DNA from: JBEKYD01 sp052325345
GTDB lineage: Bacteria; Acidobacteriota; Terriglobia; Bryobacterales; Bryobacteraceae
Assembly (NCBI GenBank): GCA_052325345.1
Contig: JBKQVG010000426.1
Location: 1 to 25,498, forward strand
DNA: 25,498 bases
Direction: 5' to 3'
In this document: positions 15,133-23,112 of the stretch, one piece after another
How the letters are laid out: every line of letters begins with the position of its first letter
Position numbering within the stretch: the stretch's first letter is position 1
Notes under the pieces: generated by a model
Databases searched by the model: none
What the model was told of the DNA's origin: nothing
The model's input: the letters and a program-made list of their open reading frames with translations, nothing else
Program-made: the position numbers and the translations under genes

Positions 15133-17262
15133 ATGAAAGGCTCCAGGAAGCGCGGCGCCGAGCGAAAAGACACCCGCCCACAACTTAAAATCCCCAAGCC
15201 CGCGCCCGACCAGCATCATTGGCTGGCTATGGCCGCCCTTTGCGCCGTTACCCTGCTGGCATACGCCAATTCCTTTGGATCGGGTTTCGTGCTGGACAAC
15301 CGTGGAATCCTGTTGCAGGATCCGAGAATTCAAACGGCTACCGCGGAGAACCTCCGGCTGATTTTCCAGCACACCTATTGGTGGCCATACGGAGAGAGCG
15401 GCCTGTATCGTCCCCTGACCACCCTCACTTACCTGTTTAACTACGCCATCCTAGGCAACGCCGACCACCCCGCGGGGTATCACTGGATCAACATCCTTTT
15501 GCATGCCGGAAACGTTCTGCTGGTATATTTTCTGGCGCTGCGCCTCGTTCGCGAGTTTTGGCCGTCCGTTTTTCTGGCCGCGCTGTGGGCGGTGCACCCC
15601 GTTCTCACCGAATCGGTCACCAATATCGTAGGCCGCGCGGATCTCCTGGCGGGGACGGCGCTGCTCGGCGGCTTGTGGATGTACCTGAGGAGCGCCGAAA
15701 GCGGCGGTTGGCGGCGCTGGGCCTGGCTCGCCGGTTTGTTCGCGCTGACAACGGCCGGCGTGTTCTTCAAGGAAAGCGCGGCCGCCGTGCTCGGTGCGAT
15801 CGTGCTGTTCGAGCTGACCTGGTGGAGGGAGCGAAAGCGCGGAGCGGCGCTGCTGCTGGGATGCGTTGCCGTGCTGTTGGCGTTCGAAGTCATGTGGTAT
15901 GCGCGGGGCGCCGTATTCAGCCAGTTGCCGCCGACGCAATTTCCTTACTGGGACAACCCCCTCGTCGATGCCGGTTTCTGGACTGCCCGGCTCACCGCGA
16001 TTAAAGTGCTCGCTAAATACCTCGGATTGCTGGTCTGGCCGGCGCACCCCTCATGCGACTATTCCTACGCCCAAATCCCTGTGGCGAACGGCTCTCTCCA
16101 GGATTGGCTGGGGTGGCTTACGGTGGCCGCCGCAGCGGCGGGTACGGCGTGGCTGTATCGGCGCAATCGGGCGTTGTTCTTCTTTGTCGGCCTCGCGTTC
16201 CTTACCTTGCTGCCGACGGCCAACCTGCTGTTCCCGATAGGCACGATCATGGCGGAACGCTTCCTTTACCTCCCGGCCATCGCTTTGGCCGCCTGCGTGG
16301 TCTTGGGCGCGTATGCCCTGGCCCGCCGCGCAGGCCGGCCCGCCGCCGCTCCCGTGGCACTGTGTCTGATCGGCGCCGCCTTCACCGTTCGCACCTGGGC
16401 GCGCAATGAGGATTGGCGGGACGATTTGACCCTGATGACGGCCGCGGTCGACACCTCGCCGGATAGCTACAAGACGCACAAGCTGCTGGCTGGGGCGCTC
16501 TACGAATCCGATCCCACTCACGCCAACATCGATCGCGTCATCGCGGAAGCCGAGCGGAGCCTAGCGATCCTCAGCCCGGTGGCGGATTGGCACAACAATC
16601 CCGATTCCTATCGGCGCGCCGGCGAGTACTATCGCACCAAGGGCGATCTGCTGTCGGCACACGATCCCGATGGCCAGCCGGCTGTGTCGCCGGATGCCCG
16701 CCAAGCTTACCGGCGGTCGCTCGAACTGCTGCGGCGCGTCAGGTCCATCGTTCGCGCCTCGCTGGAACACGAAGTTTCCCAGGCTCGGTCGCGCGGCCGC
16801 CTGGTTCCTCAGCAGGACGATGCCAAGGTGGCCGACGTGGAGCGCTCCATTTCCGCCGTTGAATTGCGCTTGGGGGAATATCCGGGCGTCATCGAGGCGG
16901 CTCGCAACGCCGAGCGGCTGGACCCGGCGGCGGCCGCGAGCTACCACCAGCTTTCGTCGGCGCTATTGGCGGCCGGTCGTGCCGATGAAGCCGCGGTGGC
17001 GTTGGTGGAAGGCTCCGTGGTGACGGGAGATGTGACGCTGCGGCAGGAGTTGTTGCGGCTCTACCAGACTGGGCTCGACACGAAAGGCTGCGCCACGGTT
17101 CCGGGCCCGTATGGACCCGCCATCAATCCCAAGTGCGAAATGGTCCGCAGACATGCCTGTGAAGGTTCGGCCGCGGCATTTGAGGTGTTCATCCGGCTGG
17201 GCCGCCAGGATCTTGTCCAGAAGACCAAAGCGGAAATGGCCGGCATTTTCGATTGCCGCTAA
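15133..17262 (+). CDS. TMTC-like multispanning protein with C-terminal TPR-like region
   Basis: A 709-residue membrane protein resembling bacterial relatives of TMTC O-mannosyltransferases (GT-C fold). After a basic N-terminus and first helix (LAMAALCAVTLLAYANSF) comes GSGFVLDNRGILLQDPRI, the position of the catalytic acidic pair; here it reads DN rather than DD. YRPLTTLTYLFNY, NILLHAGNVLLVY, AALWAVHPVLTESVTNIVGRADL, FFKESA, KVLAKYLGLLVWP and MAERFLYLPAIALA are typical TMTC blocks. From about residue 440 the protein is soluble and helical with TPR-like pairs (YKTHKLLAGALYESD, DSYRRAGEYYRTKGDLL, ASYHQLSSALLAAGRADEAA), probably binding an acceptor protein. The C-terminus has four cysteines (CATVPG, CEMVRRHAC, FDCR). 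No damage is seen. It is divergent from the GT39-like gene and fits a protein-O-glycosylation locus; the role is inferred from family. Confidence 0.85.
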   Translation: MKGSRKRGAERKDTRPQLKIPKPAPDQHHWLAMAALCAVTLLAYANSFGSGFVLDNRGILLQDPRIQTATAENLRLIFQHTYWWPYGESGLYRPLTTLTYLFNYAILGNADHPAGYHWINILLHAGNVLLVYFLALRLVREFWPSVFLAALWAVHPVLTESVTNIVGRADLLAGTALLGGLWMYLRSAESGGWRRWAWLAGLFALTTAGVFFKESAAAVLGAIVLFELTWWRERKRGAALLLGCVAVLLAFEVMWYARGAVFSQLPPTQFPYWDNPLVDAGFWTARLTAIKVLAKYLGLLVWPAHPSCDYSYAQIPVANGSLQDWLGWLTVAAAAAGTAWLYRRNRALFFFVGLAFLTLLPTANLLFPIGTIMAERFLYLPAIALAACVVLGAYALARRAGRPAAAPVALCLIGAAFTVRTWARNEDWRDDLTLMTAAVDTSPDSYKTHKLLAGALYESDPTHANIDRVIAEAERSLAILSPVADWHNNPDSYRRAGEYYRTKGDLLSAHDPDGQPAVSPDARQAYRRSLELLRRVRSIVRASLEHEVSQARSRGRLVPQQDDAKVADVERSISAVELRLGEYPGVIEAARNAERLDPAAAASYHQLSSALLAAGRADEAAVALVEGSVVTGDVTLRQELLRLYQTGLDTKGCATVPGPYGPAINPKCEMVRRHACEGSAAAFEVFIRLGRQDLVQKTKAEMAGIFDCR

Positions 17263-17463
17263 ATAGTCGGTAGTTTACTTTACCGAGACCGTCGGAAGTT
17301 GTGAAATAGCCAAATCGCAGGCCGAAGGCCCACTCCGTATCGCCATAAACCAAAGGAAAAGAACGTCGGCTTGAAAGCCGACGCTGCAGACTGAGAGTCC
17401 GCGCCACGAGAATCGTCGCGGCAAGGAGGGAATCTGACAGGGTGTAGTGCAAGGGGGCGAGAG
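17263..17463. other. Convergent intergenic region before the terminator
   Basis: This roughly 200-bp stretch lies between the end of the TMTC-like gene and the terminator of the Oar-like gene. Besides the hairpin repeat copy B I see no gene. The TMTC-like gene has no clear plus-strand intrinsic terminator; copy B's hairpin could serve as 3'-end structure. Confidence 0.5.
17364..17423 (-). repeat. 60-nt dispersed hairpin repeat, copy B
   Basis: On the minus strand this matches copy A (3923-3982) over 60 nt without gaps: the 20-nt and 17-nt blocks are identical, and ten positions differ in total. Its hairpin (17364-17383; CGTCGGCT, loop TTCA, AGCCGACG on the minus strand) differs from copy A at three pairs, each changed on both sides so that pairing is kept. 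Like copy A it sits between convergent genes. Confidence 0.85.
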
Positions 17464-17464
17464 C

Positions 17465-17507
17465 AAAACGCCGCCGCGGCCTCTGTCATTAGAGTCCGCG
17501 GCGGCGG
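17465..17507 (-). terminator. Intrinsic terminator of the Oar-like receptor gene
   Basis: A GC-rich 11-bp perfect stem (17469-17479 with 17496-17506) is extended by an inner CTCT/AGAG stem across one mismatch, with a GTCATT loop on the plus strand. On the minus strand it is followed by TTTT (17465-17468). It lies about 25 nt downstream of the receptor stop codon. Confidence 0.8.
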
Positions 17508-17530
17508 CAATTCGGTCTATGGTATACGGT

Positions 17531-20500
17531 TTAGAAGGTAAAGCGGCCGCTGACCTGTATCTGGCGGCCGGATGTGCCGGCTAAAGCTCCAATGCACTTA
17601 CCAAAATTGGAATTTCCAATCGTAGTCGTCGGGGCGGCGGGCGTGAACGCGTTGAGGGCGTTGTAGAATTCGCCCCGGAGCTCGAACTTCACCCGTTCGA
17701 CGATCTGGAACCGCTTGGACAGCGTCATGTCGTCGTTGACATAGCGCGGACCGACCAGGTCGCTATACTGAACCGGGTTGGCGCGCTCCGTGTACGCCGG
17801 CAACACGGAAATCATGCTGGTGTTGAACCATCTGCTGCTGGTCGGGTTTGAAATTGCCGGGTCGCCTGTTACCACCGCCGCACCAAGGCGGATGGGAAGA
17901 CCGGTGTTGTAGGTGAACAGACTGCTCACAACCCAGCCACCCAAAATGCCATCGACGACCGGATGCACATGGTTCATGAAATGACGGCCCTTTCCGAAAG
18001 GCAGCTCGTAAATGGCCGCGCCGGTCATGCGGGCCTTCGAGGTCTGCGCCGGAATCCACGTCAGGTTTCGCTGGAACGTGGCGAGGTCGTCGTAATACCC
18101 TTGCGCGAGTTCATGGTTGTAGTTAAAGCCGAACGTCAAGGTCAGGCCATTTGAATACGCGCGCCTGGCCGAGAGTTGGAGCGCCCGGTAATGGTCGCCG
18201 GCGCCCGGCGTAAACCACTGGTTCAGCGTTCCGTACTGCGGGTAGGGAGTCAGCAGGGCACTGGTGGCAACCGTGGCTTGGGTGCGCAGGGTGCCCGGCA
18301 TTTCGGTGGCCGGCAGCAGATTGTAGAACGGGTTCGCTACTTTGGCGGTGGTCAGATTGCCATTGGCCGGACCCAGACCATAGGCGATGGCCGGGTTCGC
18401 GAGGTTCACGTTCAGCGTGTAGGGATCGTTCCGGGCGTACTGGAAGAAGTAGGTGGCGTCCAACAGCACCTTTCCAGGTAATTGACGCTGCACGCTGAAG
18501 TTGACGCGGTCGTCGGCCTGCGGAGTCATATTCGGGTCGTACCAGTTAATGGTCGGATTCCCCATGTCGGTGTAAGTGCCTAAGCTCTTGCCGGACACCG
18601 GTACCAGCCCATTGGGGAACGGGTTGGAAAGCGTCTCCTGCGGCACACCTTGAATGGCCGCGACCGAGCTGCTGGTGGCGGCGAAACCGTCGTAGTTCAC
18701 GCTTCCCAGCAGGTTGCTGCCAAATCCCTCGGTGATCGTGGCTGGAACAATGAAGCGCGCCCACCCGGCGCGAATCGCTGTCTTGTCGTTTATCTTAAAC
18801 GCCATGCCTAGTCGCGGCTCGAACATTATCGCCGGCGTATTCCACGCTCCGGGATGGCTCGAGTCGGTAAACTCCCAAGCGCCGTTATAAATTGGTGGCG
18901 AGGTGCGCAATGCGGTCACCGAGGCGGGTATTACAGGAGCGTTCGCGCCCTGCAGCGCCGGGATGGGCTGGGTCAGGTCCAGGTCATAAGTCAACCGGTA
19001 TTGGTTGTCGATGATCGATCCGCTATGTTCCATGCGCAGACCCAGATTTAGAGTCAGCCGGGAATTGACGCGGTAGTCGTCCTGCAGGAAAATGGCAAAG
19101 AACTTGGAGCGGGGATGCTGGTACGGAATACTTTCCGTGATCGCATCGTTACTCGTCGAGGTGTTATCCATGGCGCCCAGCAGGAACGTTGCCCAGCCGT
19201 TGCCGCTGAGCGCCGTATTGGGCGAATTGTAGGTATTGGCGGTCAAGCCGGCATCGAAGGTGAATTGTCCGGGGAAAATCGGCCGCACCGCGTCCACAAT
19301 CTCATAGCGGTACTCGCCGCCGACCCGCACATCGTGCTTGCCGATGGTCTTCAGAATCTTGGCCGTCACCGCTGGAGTCTCCGGCGTCTGCCGCCAGTAG
19401 GTGAGAATACTGGAGGAGAACTGCAAGCCGCCACCCTGGGTAATGTTGATGTTCGGGAAGAACAGTTCCGGACTGGTGGACGCGTACGGAGCGTACCAGT
19501 TGTTGGGCCAGATTGCCGCCAGCGCGGTTGGAGTGATATACGTCGAAGGCGAATCGAACGAATCGTTGATGGCCGTGTAAGAGGTGTGGACGTCGAACAC
19601 GGTGGTCGGATTGATCATCCAGACCAGATCGCCGGTCCCGCTCAGTGCATTCCGGGTGGACCCCTGGAAGTAGCGCATGATGGAGCCGCTGCCGGTGTAA
19701 TCGGACGTCGCTTCGGTGGTGTGCAAATAGCTGTATCGCGCGAAGAACTTCAGCTTGTCGGTGATGTTGTAATCTACCCGGTCCATGAAGTTGTAGTACG
19801 GGTAAATGTCATAAAGGTAGTTCTTGGAATTGTTGGCTCCCGTCACACCATCGCCGGGATTATTGGGCTGCCAGAGGTAGCTCATCATCTTGGCCGACGA
19901 GGGATCGATGCGCGAGGCCGGAATCATATTACCCGCGAAAGGAGTGCGGGTTACGGTACTGCCGGAGGTCGTGGTGGTCCAGGGGTCGTAAATCACGGTC
20001 AGGTTGCCCTGCGTGTTGAGTTGATGGGAGAAATCTCCGGTGCGCTCCGCCGCGGTCGGCAGGGTTTCAATCCGGCTCCCGTATGGATTGTCCAGTTTGA
20101 TATTCTCATACGCGAAGAAAGTGAACAGCTTGTTCTTCCTGATAGGGGCCCCGACCGTGCCGCCGTAGGTGTTCTGGCGGGTCAGGTTGGTAGTCTGCGT
20201 GGTGCGGTCCGACATCGCGCTCATGTCCGGGTTGCGGTTCATATAGTAAGCCGAACCATGGATTTCATTGGTGCCGTTCTTGGTGATCACGGCAATAATG
20301 CCGCCGGCGCTGTGACCGTATTCGGAATCCACGGAGTTCTGCTGAACGCTGGTCTGCTGCACCGCGTCCTGCGGCGGCGTATAACCGCCTTTGGCTACGG
20401 CCATGTTGGGCGATCCGTCCAGAATGACGTCATTGGCGTCGTAGGTGCTCCCGCCGATATCGAACTGGTCGGCTGCCCAAAAATGGAAGGGCTCCTGCTG

Positions 20501-20998
20501 GGTGGTGGATCGAACCACCACGGCCGGGTCCAGACTGACGAGCATGTATGGATTCCGGCTGATCTCCGGCAGCGAGTCCGCCATCTTCATGTCGACGGAA
20601 TTCGACATCGTCGACGTGTTGAATTCCACGCTCACCGGCGCGGCTTCCACCGTAATAGCCTCTTTGGAATTGCCCATCTGAACGGCGGCGTCGACCGTAA
20701 GGTCGCCCCCGACTTCGACAAGCACGTTCCGTTGGACGAACTCCTTGAAGCCCGGGGCGGCAACCGTAATACTATAATGGCCGGGAAGTACCAGGTCGAA
20801 CAGATAGTGACCCGCCTCGTTGGTCGTCGTTTCTGCCTTGACGCCGGTATTATCGTTGCTCAACGTTACGTTGGCGCCCGCCACCACGGCGCCGGAAGGG
20901 TCTCGGACAACGCCTTGTACCCTGCCTCTGGATTCCTGTGCGGCAAGCGCGGCCGCCAGCATCAGGATCAGCACAATCACTTTTGGATATGTGGACAT
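17531..20998 (-). CDS. Oar-like TonB-dependent outer-membrane receptor with carboxypeptidase-regulatory-like domain
   Basis: A 1155-residue outer-membrane protein, the usual size for the large acidobacterial Oar-like family. Residues 1-20 are a signal peptide (VIVLILMLAAALAA). Residues about 24-110 form a carboxypeptidase-regulatory-like beta domain (GRVQGVVRDPSGAVVAGANV, TNEAGHYLFDLVLPGHYSI, APGFKEFV). A plug-like region follows, with IGGSTYDANDVILDG and SVQQNSVDSEYGHSAGGIIA, then the barrel (NGTNEIHGSAYYMNRN onward) ending in an aromatic beta-signal (QVSGRFTF). It probably imports a large or scarce compound, perhaps an oligosaccharide, using TonB energy; the ligand is unknown and I see no TonB box. 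The start ATG 20998 has AAAGGGAG 4-10 nt upstream. It is monocistronic here, with its own terminator at 17465-17507 and a candidate promoter at 21121-21149. Confidence 0.93.
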   Translation of the reverse strand: MSTYPKVIVLILMLAAALAAQESRGRVQGVVRDPSGAVVAGANVTLSNDNTGVKAETTTNEAGHYLFDLVLPGHYSITVAAPGFKEFVQRNVLVEVGGDLTVDAAVQMGNSKEAITVEAAPVSVEFNTSTMSNSVDMKMADSLPEISRNPYMLVSLDPAVVVRSTTQQEPFHFWAADQFDIGGSTYDANDVILDGSPNMAVAKGGYTPPQDAVQQTSVQQNSVDSEYGHSAGGIIAVITKNGTNEIHGSAYYMNRNPDMSAMSDRTTQTTNLTRQNTYGGTVGAPIRKNKLFTFFAYENIKLDNPYGSRIETLPTAAERTGDFSHQLNTQGNLTVIYDPWTTTTSGSTVTRTPFAGNMIPASRIDPSSAKMMSYLWQPNNPGDGVTGANNSKNYLYDIYPYYNFMDRVDYNITDKLKFFARYSYLHTTEATSDYTGSGSIMRYFQGSTRNALSGTGDLVWMINPTTVFDVHTSYTAINDSFDSPSTYITPTALAAIWPNNWYAPYASTSPELFFPNINITQGGGLQFSSSILTYWRQTPETPAVTAKILKTIGKHDVRVGGEYRYEIVDAVRPIFPGQFTFDAGLTANTYNSPNTALSGNGWATFLLGAMDNTSTSNDAITESIPYQHPRSKFFAIFLQDDYRVNSRLTLNLGLRMEHSGSIIDNQYRLTYDLDLTQPIPALQGANAPVIPASVTALRTSPPIYNGAWEFTDSSHPGAWNTPAIMFEPRLGMAFKINDKTAIRAGWARFIVPATITEGFGSNLLGSVNYDGFAATSSSVAAIQGVPQETLSNPFPNGLVPVSGKSLGTYTDMGNPTINWYDPNMTPQADDRVNFSVQRQLPGKVLLDATYFFQYARNDPYTLNVNLANPAIAYGLGPANGNLTTAKVANPFYNLLPATEMPGTLRTQATVATSALLTPYPQYGTLNQWFTPGAGDHYRALQLSARRAYSNGLTLTFGFNYNHELAQGYYDDLATFQRNLTWIPAQTSKARMTGAAIYELPFGKGRHFMNHVHPVVDGILGGWVVSSLFTYNTGLPIRLGAAVVTGDPAISNPTSSRWFNTSMISVLPAYTERANPVQYSDLVGPRYVNDDMTLSKRFQIVERVKFELRGEFYNALNAFTPAAPTTTIGNSNFGKCIGALAGTSGRQIQVSGRFTF

Positions 20999-21120
20999 CT
21001 CACTCCCTTTGTACGAATCTATCCCGGGGAAACTAACCTGGTTCTTTGCTCACCTAAGCCAGGGACACAGCCCCAGCTTCCGGCAATTGAGTATCTAATC
21101 GTACTCTCAAATATAGGTAT

Positions 21121-21149
21121 ATCGTGCGCCCCGGATAAAGAGCTGTCAA
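21121..21149 (-). promoter_or_regulatory. Candidate promoter of the Oar-like gene
   Basis: On the minus strand a perfect TTGACA (21149-21144) is followed after 17 nt by CACGAT (21126-21121), which matches TATAAT at 3 of 6 positions. It lies about 120 bp before the receptor ATG in a locally AT-richer stretch. The -10 match is weak. Confidence 0.35.
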
Positions 21150-21210
21150 GTCTTTTTTATCCGAAAATGATGATAAACGCCTCACCGCTTTACCGATGCC
21201 CCGCAGTTTC

Positions 21211-21549
21211 TTAAGCGGCGTCTTCGACGTTTAGGCCGTCTTTTGCGCTTGTATAAAAAGAAGGATCGCTGTGAAATGCAATCTCTCTTGGAAGCCTTCC
21301 TCCTTGGAAGCCTTCCTCGCCGCGTGCAAGGAGAAGCTGGCGCTCGCCGGCGAATTCGACGACCGGTAACCCCTGTGTTTTCAGTTTAGCAACGACTTCA
21401 TCCCCTGCGCCTGCGCTTGCCTGTTTCGCATAGTTAAGGTCGGCAGCCACCGCCCTCCAGCCCAATCCGGCGGATTGGCTGTCGCTGGCGTGAAGGGGGA
21501 TGAACATCCCGGGGGTGACATGCCGCCTTCTTCGCTTGCCCGAAATCAC
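21211..21549 (-). CDS. Doubtful hypothetical ORF in the decayed region
   Basis: A 112-codon open frame from ATG 21549 to TAA 21211. I recognise no family. The middle (GDEVVAKLKTQGLPVVEFAG, ARGEEG) looks protein-like, with a helix followed by a strand, but the N-terminus is Arg-rich and there is no strong ribosome binding site. Codon choice is mixed compared with the strongly GC-ending neighbours, and a 16-bp tandem duplication lies inside the frame. It could be a decayed fragment of a longer gene, a small real gene, or chance. The surroundings (short repeats, pseudogenes downstream) favour a remnant. Confidence 0.25.
   Translation of the reverse strand: MISGKRRRRHVTPGMFIPLHASDSQSAGLGWRAVAADLNYAKQASAGAGDEVVAKLKTQGLPVVEFAGERQLLLARGEEGFQGGRLPREIAFHSDPSFYTSAKDGLNVEDAA
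21288..21319. repeat. 16-bp tandem duplication
   Basis: TTGGAAGCCTTCCTCC (21288-21303) is repeated immediately as TTGGAAGCCTTCCTCG (21304-21319), 15 of 16 bases identical. Each unit contains the palindrome GGAAG-C-CTTCC. Confidence 0.85.
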
Positions 21550-21551
21550 AA

Positions 21552-21571
21552 TAGCCTTCCGTAGCCTTCCG
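21552..21571. repeat. 10-bp perfect tandem duplication
   Basis: TAGCCTTCCG occurs twice in direct tandem at 21552-21561 and 21562-21571. It shares the core AGCCTTCC with the tandem repeat 250 bp upstream. Confidence 0.85.
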
Positions 21572-21670
21572 TGGGTTTCGCGGTAGTGGGATGTGCTTTC
21601 AAGCCAGGCGCGAAATTGCTTGTAAACGGTTAGAAAAGGGCTTCCCCCCGGCGCCCTACCATGGAGGGCG

Positions 21671-21787
21671 ATGAATCCGCAGTTCCACCTTATCTCGTTG
21701 CTTTTGTTGGCTGCGAAAACCTCTGCGGTTGCCGCGGGGAGACGTGCTGAAGAAAAGCTCCGGGATGCTTCTGTGGAAAACCCGTAG
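21671..21787 (+). CDS. Candidate small secreted or membrane peptide (38 aa)
   Basis: A short frame from ATG 21671 to TAG 21785-21787. It begins MNPQFHLISLLLLAAKTSAV, resembling a signal peptide or single hydrophobic helix, and continues with a charged tail (GRRAEEKLRDASVENP). GGAGG lies 3 nt upstream of the ATG, closer than ideal. There is no known family. It may be chance. Confidence 0.2.
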   Translation: MNPQFHLISLLLLAAKTSAVAAGRRAEEKLRDASVENP

Positions 21788-21807
21788 GAAAAGACGAGAA
21801 AATCTTA

Positions 21808-21837
21808 TTGACAGACTGCTAACGTTCGGATTATTCT
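21808..21837 (+). promoter_or_regulatory. Candidate promoter upstream of the receiver-like gene
   Basis: A perfect TTGACA (21808-21813) is followed after 18 nt by TATTCT (21832-21837; 4 of 6 matches to TATAAT). It is about 195 bp upstream of the receiver start, in AT-richer DNA. Confidence 0.35.
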
Positions 21838-22032
21838 TAGAGCGCATACGGTTATTACCGAGGGCTTCGGTCAGCATTTTTCCGAAGCCAGAGGGTTGAG
21901 CGTGATCCCGCTGACGTGACCGCTCTTAACTCCAGGAACATAGACATTTACGTCGTATAGAAGAGGAAACGTGTGTTCCTGATTGTTGAAGCGGCAAAAG
22001 TTGTATCAGTTTCGCAATGAGGTTAGGCTCCA

Positions 22033-22482
22033 ATGAAGCCGGGTGTCGCTACTAAGAGCACGGGGGTCGTAAGGGTTCTCTCCGTCAGCCCCATCCAAGA
22101 GGACCATTCGTCCTTGCAAGCCATCTTCGGTCTTTCAACCTGGACACTGTTCCGCGCAGATCGAGTTTCGCTCGCATTGCCCCTATTACTACAGCATGAT
22201 ATTTCCGTGGTTGTTTGTGAGCGCGACTTGAGGCCAGGGACGTGGGTCGATCTGCTGCAACCAATTCAGTCCATACCAAATCCTCCAGCCTTGATCGTGA
22301 CATCGAGAATTGCAGACGACCGCCTTTGGGCTGAAGCCCTGAACCTGGGCGCTTGGGATGTCTTGGCAAAGCCGTTTGTTCGGAGCGAAGTAATCCGAAG
22401 TGTGAAACTGGCCTGGGACCATTGGCACCACCAGAGTCAAATAGCCGCGAGACCGATGCGGATGATGGCGGCAGCAGGTTGA
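22033..22482 (+). CDS. Stand-alone degenerate CheY-like receiver domain protein
   Basis: A 149-residue single-domain protein with the receiver alternation of strands and helices (residues about 13-131) and no output domain. Strand 3 reads ISVVVCERDLRPGTW. Aligned to LVLLDLMLPGMDG, the phosphoacceptor Asp position carries E63, while D65 lies two residues on. Strand 4 keeps the switch Thr (LIVTSR, T90) and strand 5 the conserved Lys-Pro (VLAKPF, K113). The acidic pair normally at the end of strand 1 is missing (VLSVSPIQEDH). It may be a phosphorylation-independent or phospho-mimic regulator. Similar stand-alone proteins (CERDL...TSR.AD.RLWAE.LNLG) are, from memory, common in acidobacteria. ATG 22033 has AGG about 10 nt upstream. 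No kinase is adjacent. Confidence 0.75.
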   Translation: MKPGVATKSTGVVRVLSVSPIQEDHSSLQAIFGLSTWTLFRADRVSLALPLLLQHDISVVVCERDLRPGTWVDLLQPIQSIPNPPALIVTSRIADDRLWAEALNLGAWDVLAKPFVRSEVIRSVKLAWDHWHHQSQIAARPMRMMAAAG

Positions 22483-22613
22483 CAGGTTCACTCGAACCGG
22501 TAGCGGATGAGCCGCGCGGAAGCGGAGCAGGCCGTGGAGAAGATGGAACGCGGCGGAGCCGAAGAAGGTGAGGCGGATTCCGGCGCCGTCGGCCTCGGGC
22601 CAGGAGACTCGAA

Positions 22614-23097
22614 TTGAGAGTGACTCTACAGAAGAAGCGCGCGGCGGGACTCGGCCGGCGACTTGCTTCCGCCGCGCTGCCCGCGATGATGGTCCTCTGC
22701 GCCATGCTGGTCTGCTGCGTCATCGTCGGCTCTCTGCTGCCCGCCGCGTCGCCGATCATGATCGCGATCGGCCGCCTGCACATCAATGACAAGGTCCGGC
22801 ACTTCGGCGCCTACCTGGCGCTCGCGTCGATCCCGGTGAGAGGATTCCGAAACCCACGGAAAAGGACTCGCGGCGGGCCTCTCGATATTCCTTTTCGGCC
22901 CTCCGCTCGAAGGCGACTAGCGCGTTTCGCCCGGCCGTGCCGTCGCACTGGGAGATCCGGCGGCCAACGGAGCAGGCGCGAGTCGCGGCGCCCTGTTGGG
23001 CCTTCCGCTCCGCGCCTGCATCGCACTTCTGCAGGCTCCAGCCACCGAATCGCCGTGCCTAATTCCCTCCTGCGCGGCTGATTCCACTCACACTTGA
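22614..23097 (+). pseudogene. VanZ-like membrane protein pseudogene (one frameshift, one nonsense codon)
   Basis: The first part, starting at TTG 22614 or GTG 22620, encodes a basic N-terminus, a hydrophobic helix (MMVLCAMLVCCVIVGSLLP) and INDKVRHFGAYLALASIPV, the VanZ-like signature in which 'DKxxHFxAY' is conserved. After about 22836 this frame turns into Arg-rich nonsense. The VanZ-like continuation resumes one frame over: GKGLAAGLSIFLFGPPLEGD, then TAG at 22918-22920, then RVSPGRAVALGD and ANGAGASRGALLGLPLRACI, ending at TGA 23095-23097. These match helices 3 and 4 of VanZ-like proteins ('l.PGR..dl.DlaaN..Ga..G'). The family's function is uncertain (teicoplanin resistance in enterococcal VanZ; often near exopolysaccharide genes). 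The gene is broken at two independent places. Confidence 0.8.
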
Positions 23098-23112
23098 TTT
23101 TTTCGTTGTGAG

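Larger units (their letters stand above)
20999..22032. other. Long, mostly non-coding region
   Basis: About 1 kb between the Oar-like gene and the receiver gene. It holds the candidate Oar promoter, a doubtful 112-codon frame, two short tandem repeats, a possible 38-residue peptide and a candidate promoter for the receiver. Base composition is lower in GC than the flanking genes, especially around 21080-21180 and 21740-22020. Nothing else with recognisable identity is visible. Confidence 0.55.

Noticed and set aside
19115..21214. A 699-codon plus-strand frame opposite the Oar-like receptor
   Set aside because: The minus-strand receptor is continuous and typical; the opposite frame has no recognisable domain.
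21656..21877. A 73-codon minus-strand frame
   Set aside because: Low-complexity Arg/Ser-rich sequence without a ribosome binding site or motif; it overlaps AT-richer non-coding DNA.
22085..22792. A 235-codon minus-strand frame
   Set aside because: It lies opposite the receiver gene and the VanZ-like pseudogene, and no motif is visible.
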